Shown here one piece after another: positions 32,961-40,867 of a DNA stretch of 64,000 bases (the first letter of the stretch is position 1; each line of letters opens with the position of its first letter). A program made the position numbers and the translations under genes. Source of the DNA: Clostridia bacterium (GTDB lineage Bacteria > Bacillota > Clostridia > Lachnospirales > Lachnospiraceae); NCBI GenBank assembly GCA_910574475.1, contig CAJTAT010000003.1:1-64000 (forward strand), in the 5' to 3' direction. The notes beneath the pieces were generated by a model. That model saw nothing but the letters and a program-made list of their open reading frames with translations, was not told the origin of the DNA and did not search any database.

Positions 32961-32999
32961 CAGTGTGACTACAAAAGAAGGAAGGTACGAGGAGTTTTT

Positions 33000-34091
33000 A
33001 TGAAAAAAGGATTTTATTTTTTATTGGTCCTGGCAATGCTTGTAGCATTGGCAGGATGTTCAGGAAAGCCTGAGGTGGATCAGACGCCTGTAGATTCTAT
33101 CCAAAAGTCCGAAGAAGAGAAGGAAGAGAAGCCAGAGGAACCTGAAACGCCATCACAGGAGGCAGATGAAGAAGTGGCGCAGGAAAATGAAGCTACTTCC
33201 AAAGAAGAAGCAGAACCACAGATGGTAAAAGTGATTTCACAAAATGTAAATGTGAGAGATTATCCCGATACCACAGAGGATTCTCAGGTGCTTGGAAAAG
33301 TCACATTGGGAGATATACTGGAATTCATAGATCAACAGGGAGAATGGAGTCACGTTATCTACCAAGAAAAAGAAGCATATATTAAATCCGAATACTTAGA
33401 AAACATAGATATGCAGGCTGGCGAAACTCAGGAGGAAGAAGAACCTGTCTCTGTGGACACAGGGAAGCTGATTGCCATAGATGCAGGACATCAACAGAAG
33501 GGCAATTCCGAACAGGAGCCAGTAGGTCCTGGCGCATCCGAGACAAAGGCCAAGGTGGCTTCCGGTACACAGGGGGCTGCCAGCGGACTTAAGGAATATG
33601 AGCTGACCCTGATGGTCTCTCTTAAATTACAGAGAATTCTGGAAGAGAGGGGCTATCAGGTGATTATGGTTCGGACTGAAAATGATGTGAATATCAGCAA
33701 CGCGGAGAGGGCCCAGATGGCCAATGATGCCAATGCCGATGCCTTTGTCAGAATCCATGCCAATGGCTCAGAGAACAGCAGTGTAAATGGCATGATGACC
33801 ATATGCCCTACAGCACAGAATCCCTACTGTTCCTCCATCTATTCAGAATCAAGGCGCCTTTCAGATGCCATACTGGATGCAATGGTTGCTTCCACCCAGG
33901 CCAAAAAGGAGCGTGTGTGGGAGACAGACACTATGAGTGGCATTAATTGGTGTCAGGTACCTGTTACAATTATAGAGATGGGATATATGACAAATGCAGA
34001 AGAAGACCTGAAAATGGCAGAAGATTCTTACCAGGAAAAGCTTGCAGAGGGAATTGCAAACGGCCTTGATGCCTACTTTGCAGGACTTTAA
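33000..34091 (+). CDS. lipoprotein N-acetylmuramoyl-L-alanine amidase with SH3-like domain (363 aa)
   Basis: Lipobox ALAGC near residue 20 anchors it on the outside of the membrane. After a Glu/Pro-rich linker comes a bacterial SH3-like domain (~80-135: [12 protein letters not shown] ... [13 protein letters not shown]), then an Amidase_3 domain from ~150, with the zinc and catalytic motifs IDAGHQ, KEYELTL, RIHANGS and [13 protein letters not shown]. It cuts the amide bond between muramic acid and L-alanine. It lies between two other secreted genes and likely takes part in wall turnover. Confidence 0.88.
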   Translation: MKKGFYFLLVLAMLVALAGCSGKPEVDQTPVDSIQKSEEEKEEKPEEPETPSQEADEEVAQENEATSKEEAEPQMVKVISQNVNVRDYPDTTEDSQVLGKVTLGDILEFIDQQGEWSHVIYQEKEAYIKSEYLENIDMQAGETQEEEEPVSVDTGKLIAIDAGHQQKGNSEQEPVGPGASETKAKVASGTQGAASGLKEYELTLMVSLKLQRILEERGYQVIMVRTENDVNISNAERAQMANDANADAFVRIHANGSENSSVNGMMTICPTAQNPYCSSIYSESRRLSDAILDAMVASTQAKKERVWETDTMSGINWCQVPVTIIEMGYMTNAEEDLKMAEDSYQEKLAEGIANGLDAYFAGL

Positions 34092-34100
34092 CTTAAAGCT

Positions 34101-35312
34101 ATGGGATGGCACAAAATACATATTACTGTCCCATGGGGCTTTTATGTCTGCATGGGGCTTTTGTTATTATGTCTGAATCTGAACGGCTGCAGTAGCCCTG
34201 GAAATAATACAGTAGAAAATGAAAGCGCAGAGGATGAAATTCAGGATATTTACGCAGAAGACAGTGAGCTGAAATTGATCGATCATGAAACCTATGAATA
34301 TGACAAGGACAATTCCTCCTCCGAAGACAGTCTCTATAATGTCTATACACGGATGAACAAAATATATAGTGAGGAAGAGATTGCAGAGATTTCTCATGCA
34401 TATTTTGACGAACATCGCCACCTACTCTATGTATTAGGGTATTCTCCTAGTATACTCAGTGGCAGTAGAAGCTATTGCGAAGAAAATATTTACCAGAGAG
34501 ATGATAACAGACATACATGCAGATACATTTATTATAAATCAAACAGTATGCCTTATAGGGATGGCTATTATGTGGCATCCCGGTATATGTTCGAGGTTTC
34601 TGATTTTCAGTTTGATGAAGAGGGCAGGCTACATCGGAGTCTGACCTATAGGCGGAATGTGGGTTCTGATCCCAACGGTTACAGTGAGGAGCTTTTCTTC
34701 GACCGTGGATATGAGGCATATTATGATGGGGCATATCTTATGGCAGAGCTTCAGTATTATGATTACTGGGGAACTAATGAGGTTGGTGCATGGGAGTATC
34801 GAATCTATCAGTACGATGAACAGGGGAACTGTATTCTGGAAGTAGTAACTACAGAAGATGAGATCATTCTCTACACATATGAATATCATGAGGATACAGG
34901 CCTGATAGATGTGTATACTTATCAGGTTACAAAAGACTGGGAAGTTTCCTGTGATGATGGAAGTACCTATTATTTCCGCCCTCAATGGGAATCACCTGCA
35001 GTTAAGAAAGTTGCGCCAGATGGAACTGTGGAAATAGAGCTTTTTTATGGAAAAGGAATGGATCTGGGGCAGCAGCATTATCTGATGCCAGAAGAAGTGG
35101 AAGAGACGGTGGATGATCATATGTACATCGTGAGTCCGGGGGACTGTCTCTGGAATATTGCATACAATAGCTACGGGCATGGAGAATATTATGACCTGAT
35201 TTACCGCATGAACAGAAATATCATTGGTCAGAATGAAGATTTGCTTCAGCCGGGAATACGATTATATGTACCAGAAGTAGGGAATGTGCAGGATACGAAG
35301 GTGACAGACTGA
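34101..35312 (+). CDS. lipoprotein with C-terminal LysM domain (403 aa)
   Basis: Residues 1-31 form a membrane anchor ending with lipobox LNLNGC. A long Tyr/Asp-rich central region (about 50-335, no known domain; YD-repeat-like strings such as YRIYQYDEQGNCILEVV) is followed by a LysM-type peptidoglycan-binding domain (~350-395: YIVSPGDCLWNIAYN ... GIRLYVP). Start ATG 34101 lacks a clear ribosome site, only nine bases after the amidase stop, so it is probably translated by coupling. Function unknown beyond wall attachment. Confidence 0.7.
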   Translation: MGWHKIHITVPWGFYVCMGLLLLCLNLNGCSSPGNNTVENESAEDEIQDIYAEDSELKLIDHETYEYDKDNSSSEDSLYNVYTRMNKIYSEEEIAEISHAYFDEHRHLLYVLGYSPSILSGSRSYCEENIYQRDDNRHTCRYIYYKSNSMPYRDGYYVASRYMFEVSDFQFDEEGRLHRSLTYRRNVGSDPNGYSEELFFDRGYEAYYDGAYLMAELQYYDYWGTNEVGAWEYRIYQYDEQGNCILEVVTTEDEIILYTYEYHEDTGLIDVYTYQVTKDWEVSCDDGSTYYFRPQWESPAVKKVAPDGTVEIELFYGKGMDLGQQHYLMPEEVEETVDDHMYIVSPGDCLWNIAYNSYGHGEYYDLIYRMNRNIIGQNEDLLQPGIRLYVPEVGNVQDTKVTD

Positions 35313-35384
35313 CATAGGAAGTATGATGAAAAATATTTTTCTTGACACCCACCTATTTTTTTGATATCCTTATCACCAAGATAT

Positions 35385-35696
35385 AGATAAATGCAAAGAC
35401 GAGGAGTAGTACAGTTTTCTCAGACTTCAGAGAGCTGCTGGCTGGTGTGAAGCAGTGGAAGAGGAGATTGGAACTGACCTCAGAGCGGCTGTCCCAAATC
35501 TTTGGTTACATAGTCAAAGAAAGTAGACACAGACGGAGCCCGACCGTTACAGCGGGGAGGATATAAGGTTTCGATGAGGCCCGTATCTGATAAGTGTGTG
35601 AGCAATCACAAAAGCAGAGTGGTACCGCGTAAGGTGAATTTACAGCCTTTCGTCTCTGTTCACAGTTAAGGCTGTGACGAGACGGAAGGCTTTTCT
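35385..35696 (+). ncRNA. T-box leader (leucine) with terminator
   Basis: The hallmark AGAGTGGTACCGCG (35616-35629) has TGGT in the bulge, so the discriminator base would be A, as in tRNA-Leu. Stem I begins near 35398 (GACGAGGAGTAGTAC), and the specifier region reads GGAA-CTG-ACC, giving CUG (Leu) at 35474-35476. The terminator is GCCTTTCGTCTC (35645-35656) with GAGACGGAAGGC (35679-35690) then TTTTC. It should raise leuA expression when tRNA-Leu is uncharged. Confidence 0.9.
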
Positions 35697-35715
35697 GTGT
35701 TATGCGCAGGCAATA

Positions 35716-35734
35716 CCCTTGTCAAGAGAGGGTA
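35716..35734. repeat. second copy of the 19-bp repeat
   Basis: Identical to one arm of the 24985-25032 palindrome. Flanking bases make ATACCCT/AGGGTAT an inverted repeat here too, with an outer CAGGCA/TGCCTG (35707-35712, 35751-35756). Confidence 0.85.
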
Positions 35735-35801
35735 TCTATATCAAAATGACTGCCTGAAAAGAGGAAGGCAGGAAATGGAAAAGAAAAGGAGAGAGAAAGC
35801 T

Positions 35802-37460
35802 ATGATGAATCACAAGAAGTATACGAGACAATATTATCTGCCCCCATACAAATGCTTGAAATGGGCGGAGAAGGATTACGTGGAAAAAGCCCCTATTTGG
35901 TGCAGTGTTGATCTGCGAGATGGAAATCAGGCTCTGGTTGTACCCATGACCCTGGATCAGAAAGTAGGATTTTTCAAGCTTTTGTGTAAAGTCGGATTCA
36001 AAGAGATTGAAGTGGGATTTCCGGCTGCTTCCGAGACAGAGTACATATTTTTGCGTACTCTGATTGAACAGGATTTGATCCCAGATGATGTGACCATCCA
36101 GGTATTGACCCAGGCCAGGGAGCATATTATCCGCAAGACTTTTGAAGCTCTGGAAGGGGCAAAAAAGGCAGTAGTCCACGTATATAACTCTACATCTGTA
36201 GCTCAGAGGGAGCAGGTTTTCCACAAATCGAAAGAAGAAATCCTTCAGATTGCAGTGGACGGAGCAGCTCTTTTAAAGAAGCTGGCTGATGAGACAGAGG
36301 GGAACTTCCTTTTTGAGTACAGCCCAGAGAGCTTCACAGGAACAGAACCAGAGTATGCGCTGGAAGTATGCAACGCTGTTCTGGATGTATGGAAGCCAAC
36401 GCCAGACAAAAAAGCCATTATCAACCTTCCTGTGACGGTACAACATTCCATGCCTCACGTATACGCAAGCCAGATTGAATATATGTGCGAAAATATGAAG
36501 TATCGGGAAAATGTAATCGTATCCCTGCATCCCCACAACGATCGGGGCTGCGGTGTGGCTGATACGGAAATGGGACTTTTGGCAGGGGCAGACAGGGTAG
36601 AGGGGACCCTCTTTGGAAATGGAGAGCGTACAGGCAATGTGGACATTGTTACGCTGGCTATGAACCTTTACTCCCAGGGTGTGGATCCCGAACTTGATTT
36701 TAGTAATATGCCAGAAGTCTGTGAGGCTTATGAGAGATTTACTGGCATGAGGGTAGACGAGCGGAGCCCTTATGCGGGAGCCCTTGTGTTTGCTGCATTC
36801 TCCGGCTCACACCAGGATGCCATCGCAAAGGGGATGCATTACCGGGATGAGAAAAACGCTGATCAGTGGACTGTTCCCTATCTTCCCATTGATCCAAGAG
36901 ATGTGAACCGCAATTACGATGCGGATGTGATCCGTATTAACAGTCAGTCCGGTAAGGGCGGTGTAGGCTATATTCTGGAGCAGAATTTTGGCCTGAATTT
37001 GCCGGCAAAAATGCGGGAGGCTATGGGATATGCAGCCAAGGAAGAATCCGACCACAAGAACAAGGAGCTGCTTCCAGAGGAAATTTTCGAATTGTTCAAG
37101 AAGAAATTCGAAAGCCTTACTTCTCCTTACAACATCACGGAAGTTCATTTCAAGCAGGTAGATGGAATTACGGCTGAAGTGCACACAGAATTTGAGGGAA
37201 AGAAAGAAGTTACTTATGCCACTGGAAACGGCCGTCTGAACGCAGTCAGCAACGCTCTGAAAAAGTGTTTTGGCCTGGAATACAAGCTGGTGACATATCA
37301 GGAGCATGCTTTGGAGCAGAGCTCAAGTTCCCGCGCTATTGCCTATGTGGGAATTCAGAAACCAGATGGAACTCTCTGCTGGGGTGCTGCCGTGGATCCA
37401 GATATTATTCGCGCTTCAATTGATGCACTTTTGACAGCAATCAACAATACTGTGAGGTAG
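35802..37460 (+). CDS. leuA: 2-isopropylmalate synthase, type 2 (552 aa)
   Basis: First committed step of leucine synthesis: acetyl-CoA plus 2-oxoisovalerate to 2-isopropylmalate. The catalytic barrel has SVDLRDGNQALVVPM and the HPHNDRGCG and GNGERTGNVD motifs; a C-terminal leucine-feedback domain follows. 552 residues match the larger LeuA class (~560). ATG 35802 was chosen because AGGAG lies ten bases upstream; the in-frame ATG at 35775 is possible. The T-box 100 bases upstream agrees with the role. leuB/C/D are not in the window. Confidence 0.92.
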   Translation: MMNHKKYTRQYYLPPYKCLKWAEKDYVEKAPIWCSVDLRDGNQALVVPMTLDQKVGFFKLLCKVGFKEIEVGFPAASETEYIFLRTLIEQDLIPDDVTIQVLTQAREHIIRKTFEALEGAKKAVVHVYNSTSVAQREQVFHKSKEEILQIAVDGAALLKKLADETEGNFLFEYSPESFTGTEPEYALEVCNAVLDVWKPTPDKKAIINLPVTVQHSMPHVYASQIEYMCENMKYRENVIVSLHPHNDRGCGVADTEMGLLAGADRVEGTLFGNGERTGNVDIVTLAMNLYSQGVDPELDFSNMPEVCEAYERFTGMRVDERSPYAGALVFAAFSGSHQDAIAKGMHYRDEKNADQWTVPYLPIDPRDVNRNYDADVIRINSQSGKGGVGYILEQNFGLNLPAKMREAMGYAAKEESDHKNKELLPEEIFELFKKKFESLTSPYNITEVHFKQVDGITAEVHTEFEGKKEVTYATGNGRLNAVSNALKKCFGLEYKLVTYQEHALEQSSSSRAIAYVGIQKPDGTLCWGAAVDPDIIRASIDALLTAINNTVR

Positions 37461-37463
37461 AAT

Positions 37464-38252
37464 ATGAGGCTGGGACTCGCACAGACGAATCCTCTCTGGG
37501 AGGATAAAAAGGGAAATTTTGCGGCGGCAGTCGGTTTTCTTGAGGAGGCAAGACAGAGTCAGGTAGACTTTGTCTTGTTTCCAGAGATGAGTATGACTGG
37601 GTTCTCTATGCATCCAGAAAAGATTGGGGAGGATCGGTCACATTCAGAAACTCTGCAATATTTTCAGAAAAAAGCAGTGGAATATGGTCTTACAATTGGT
37701 ATAGGCTATGTGGAGCTTTTACAGCCCAAATCCCATAATTGTTATGCTATCATCAGCCCTCAGGGGGACATACTGGCAGACTACAAAAAAATTCATCCCT
37801 TTACATTCGGAACAGAACAGGTTCACTATGAGGGGGGAGATAGAATCGCGAAATGCTCCGTTATGGACTTTATGGTAACCCCTTTCATTTGCTATGATCT
37901 GCGGTTTCCTGAGATTTTCCAGGTTGCATCTAAGGAATCACAGCTCATAGTAGTTCCGGCTAATTGGCCCTCTGATCGACGGGAGCATTTTATTACCCTG
38001 CTGAAAGCCCGTGCCATTGAAAATCAATGCTATATAGCGGGAATTAACCGGGTAGGACATGCCAGAACATCAAGTTATTGTGGAGATTCTATGGTTATCG
38101 ACCCTTACGGCAAGATACTGGCTGAGGGAGGAGATGGAGAGAAGCTTATTACAGCGGATATTGACAGTTCCCTTGTAAAAGCCTATCGAGAAGAATTTCC
38201 GGCGAAAAAAGATAGACGGGAAGATTTGTATATGTTAAAATGGACGCGATGA
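37464..38252 (+). CDS. nitrilase-superfamily amidohydrolase, omega-amidase-like (262 aa)
   Basis: Carbon-nitrogen hydrolase with the Glu-Lys-Cys triad: Glu in FPEMSMTGFS, Lys in DYKKIHPF and Cys in FICYDLRFPE. Sequence style is that of the Nit2/omega-amidase branch, which hydrolyses 2-oxo acid amides such as 2-oxoglutaramate. It starts three bases after leuA and probably shares its leader-controlled transcript. Substrate not proven. Confidence 0.8.
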   Translation: MRLGLAQTNPLWEDKKGNFAAAVGFLEEARQSQVDFVLFPEMSMTGFSMHPEKIGEDRSHSETLQYFQKKAVEYGLTIGIGYVELLQPKSHNCYAIISPQGDILADYKKIHPFTFGTEQVHYEGGDRIAKCSVMDFMVTPFICYDLRFPEIFQVASKESQLIVVPANWPSDRREHFITLLKARAIENQCYIAGINRVGHARTSSYCGDSMVIDPYGKILAEGGDGEKLITADIDSSLVKAYREEFPAKKDRREDLYMLKWTR

Positions 38253-38279
38253 CAATCGAGGGATAAAGGAGAAAAGACC

Positions 38280-39767
38280 ATGGATTTATTATACAGAAGT
38301 ACAAGAGATTCCCATGTACAGGTGAGCGCGTCCCAAGCCATTCTTCAGGGATTGTCCGTGGACGGCGGACTATTTGTGCCTACAGAGATTCCAGCTCTTC
38401 ATGTGAGTGTAGAAGAACTGGCAGAGATGACTTATCAGGAGACAGCCTATGCAGTTATGAGCAGGTTCCTGACAGATTTTACAGAGGAAGAACTAAAAAG
38501 CTGTATTCAAAATGCCTATGACAGTAAGTTTGATATAGAGGAGATTGCACCATTAGTAAAAGCAGACGGAGCCTATTTTCTGGAGCTGTTTCACGGCCCA
38601 ACGATTGCCTTTAAAGATATGGCGCTCTCTATTTTACCACACCTTCTGACGACTGCGGCAAAGAAAAATCATGTAAAAAATGAAATTGTGATTTTGACAG
38701 CCACTTCAGGAGATACAGGAAAGGCAGCTCTTGCCGGATTTGCTGATGTGCCGGGAACGAGGATTATCGTATTCTATCCCAAAAACGGCGTCAGCCCTAT
38801 TCAGGAAAAGCAAATGGTGACTCAGAAAGGAAAGAATACACTGGTAGTTGGAATTCACGGCAACTTTGACGACGCTCAGACTGGTGTGAAGTCTATCTTT
38901 GGAGACAAAGCTTTAAAGACTGAGATGGAAGCATCTGGATTTCAGTTTTCCTCAGCCAACTCCATTAATATTGGACGTCTGGTTCCTCAGATTGTCTATT
39001 ATGTCTATGCTTATGCAAAGCTCTACGCCAACGGCGAGATTGAGAAGGATGAGAAGATCAATGTTGTAGTGCCTACAGGGAACTTTGGAAATATTCTGGC
39101 GGCTTTCTATGCAAAGCAAATGGGTCTTCCTATCCATAAATTAATCTGTGCCTCCAATGACAATAAGGTATTGTATGACTTCTTTAAGACTGGACGCTAT
39201 GACAGGAACCGAGAATTTATTCTTACCAGCTCTCCGTCTATGGATATTTTGATTTCCAGTAACTTAGAGCGTTTGATCTATCAAATCGCAGGCTGTGATG
39301 CAGAAATGGATAAGAAGCTGATGAAGGACTTGACTTTAGAAGGCGTCTATGAGATCCCTTCCTCCATGAAGGAACAGCTTAGTGACTTTTATGGAAATTA
39401 TGCAGCGGAGAAAGAGACGGCTGACACAATCAGAGCACTTTATGAGTCCTCAGGTTATGTGATTGATACCCATACGGCCGTGGCTGCAGATGTATATAAA
39501 AAGTATCAGGCAGAAACAGGGGATATGGCAAAAACAGTCATTGCATCCACAGCAAGCCCCTTTAAATTCACCAGAAGTGTTATGAACGCCATTGATGAAA
39601 AGTACGATGCCATGGGTGACTTTGAGCTGGTGGATGAACTTTCTTCTCTTGGACAAGTTCAGGTACCAGAAGCCATTAACGAGATTCGCAATGCGAAAGT
39701 ATTACATGATATGGTGATAGATAAATCTGGTATGAAAGCAGTTGTAAAAGACTTTTTGGGAATGTAA
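38280..39767 (+). CDS. thrC: threonine synthase
   Basis: PLP-dependent conversion of O-phosphohomoserine to threonine. 495 residues, long-form ThrC; the PLP lysine is in HGPTIAFKDMAL (Lys112) and TSGDTGKAALAG and PTGNFGNILA are intact. Ribosome site AAAGGAG precedes it. It follows the nitrilase by 27 bases. Confidence 0.95.
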   Translation: MDLLYRSTRDSHVQVSASQAILQGLSVDGGLFVPTEIPALHVSVEELAEMTYQETAYAVMSRFLTDFTEEELKSCIQNAYDSKFDIEEIAPLVKADGAYFLELFHGPTIAFKDMALSILPHLLTTAAKKNHVKNEIVILTATSGDTGKAALAGFADVPGTRIIVFYPKNGVSPIQEKQMVTQKGKNTLVVGIHGNFDDAQTGVKSIFGDKALKTEMEASGFQFSSANSINIGRLVPQIVYYVYAYAKLYANGEIEKDEKINVVVPTGNFGNILAAFYAKQMGLPIHKLICASNDNKVLYDFFKTGRYDRNREFILTSSPSMDILISSNLERLIYQIAGCDAEMDKKLMKDLTLEGVYEIPSSMKEQLSDFYGNYAAEKETADTIRALYESSGYVIDTHTAVAADVYKKYQAETGDMAKTVIASTASPFKFTRSVMNAIDEKYDAMGDFELVDELSSLGQVQVPEAINEIRNAKVLHDMVIDKSGMKAVVKDFLGM

Positions 39768-39802
39768 GAATAAGGGCGTACAGGAAAGGGTGTGTGAGTA
39801 GT

Positions 39803-40150
39803 ATGGATAATATGTGGGGATTTATGGATGTGATTTTTGCGGGCGCAGGACTTTATGTACTCTATGCCGCATTTTTGATGAAGACCACAGGAGAAATCAA
39901 GACTTCTTTTTTGATGAATAAGGATGTAGAATTAAAAAAATGTAAAGATCTGGAAGGATATAAGACCTTTATCTTTCCTAAAATGGTTATATTTGGTGTG
40001 TCAACTTTGCTCTATGGCGGGGCAGGTATGATCAATTCTTATGTGTTTTCCTTTCCTTTGCCTATATATGTGGTTTTTATGGCTATCTTTATGATTGTTC
40101 TGATCTGGTTTGCTGTGCAAGCGAGAAAGGGGTTACAAAAGTTTTGGTAA
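39803..40150 (+). CDS. small membrane protein of unknown function (115 aa)
   Basis: About three hydrophobic segments (VIFAGAGLYVLYAAFLM, MVIFGVSTLLYGGAGMI, IYVVFMAIFMIVLIWF) with a charged loop between. No family recognised. Start ambiguous: ATG 39803 is 12 bases after AAGGG, and GTG 39794 is too close. A terminator follows. Confidence 0.55.
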   Translation: MDNMWGFMDVIFAGAGLYVLYAAFLMKTTGEIKTSFLMNKDVELKKCKDLEGYKTFIFPKMVIFGVSTLLYGGAGMINSYVFSFPLPIYVVFMAIFMIVLIWFAVQARKGLQKFW

Positions 40151-40159
40151 AATTTCTGA

Positions 40160-40199
40160 GACTTATCCATAAGATTATTCTTGTGGATAGGTCTTTTTT
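40160..40199 (+). terminator. terminator before mntP
   Basis: A 14-bp stem (40160-40173 with 40180-40193, two G-U pairs), then T6. Confidence 0.85.
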
Positions 40200-40240
40200 C
40201 ATGAGTGTCTGGAAATACTACAAGAGAAGGAGAGAAGAAT

Positions 40241-40822
40241 ATGAGCTTCGCAGAGCTGTTTGTATTAGCGCTTGGACTGTCTATGGATGCATTTGCTGTG
40301 TCAGTCTGTAAAGGGTTGAGTATTCTAAAAGCAGGGGCAAAGGAGTGTTGCATTGCAGGCATCTATTTCGGAGGATTTCAGGCTTTGATGCCACTGCTTG
40401 GGTATTTGCTTGGAGTTCAGTTTAAAGAATACATTACGAGCATAGACCATTGGATTGCATTTATCCTGCTGGGCTTAATTGGATTTAATATGCTCTTAGA
40501 ATCACGAAAACAGGAGGATATTGGGCAAGAGACGGACTTGGATAGTACAGTTGCATTTTCTGTAACATGTATGCTTCCACTGGCCATAGCTACTAGCATT
40601 GATGCCCTGGCAGTGGGAGTGACACTGGCCTTTCTGGAGGTACAGGTTTTACCGGCTATCAGCTTTATTGGGATAGTCACATTTCTGCTCTCGGTACTGG
40701 GAATTCGTATCGGAAATATCTTTGGCATCCGGTATAAAGCCAAGGCAGAAATGGCAGGTGGACTGATTTTAATTTGTATGGGATTTAAAATCCTGCTGGA
40801 ACACCTTGGATTTCTGGGGTGA
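40241..40822 (+). CDS. mntP: manganese efflux pump MntP
   Basis: Six-helix membrane protein built of two DUF204 halves, each with the conserved acidic motif: ALGLSMDAFAVSV and ATSIDALAVGV. 193 residues, the usual size. ATG 40241 was chosen (AAGGAGAG six bases upstream). It exports Mn2+. It lies between a terminator and a P-type ATPase gene 45 bases further; no yybP-ykoY riboswitch was seen upstream. Confidence 0.88.
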   Translation: MSFAELFVLALGLSMDAFAVSVCKGLSILKAGAKECCIAGIYFGGFQALMPLLGYLLGVQFKEYITSIDHWIAFILLGLIGFNMLLESRKQEDIGQETDLDSTVAFSVTCMLPLAIATSIDALAVGVTLAFLEVQVLPAISFIGIVTFLLSVLGIRIGNIFGIRYKAKAEMAGGLILICMGFKILLEHLGFLG

Positions 40823-40867
40823 TGCCTATAAAATGTCGATGGTGACACATTTTGAAGGAGGACTCAA

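Noticed and set aside
35736..36224. 162-residue minus ORF
   Set aside because: Antisense to leuA, no motif.
40160..40240. Manganese riboswitch (yybP-ykoY) before mntP
   Set aside because: The only structure seen is a simple terminator; the short distance to mntP leaves no room for the riboswitch.
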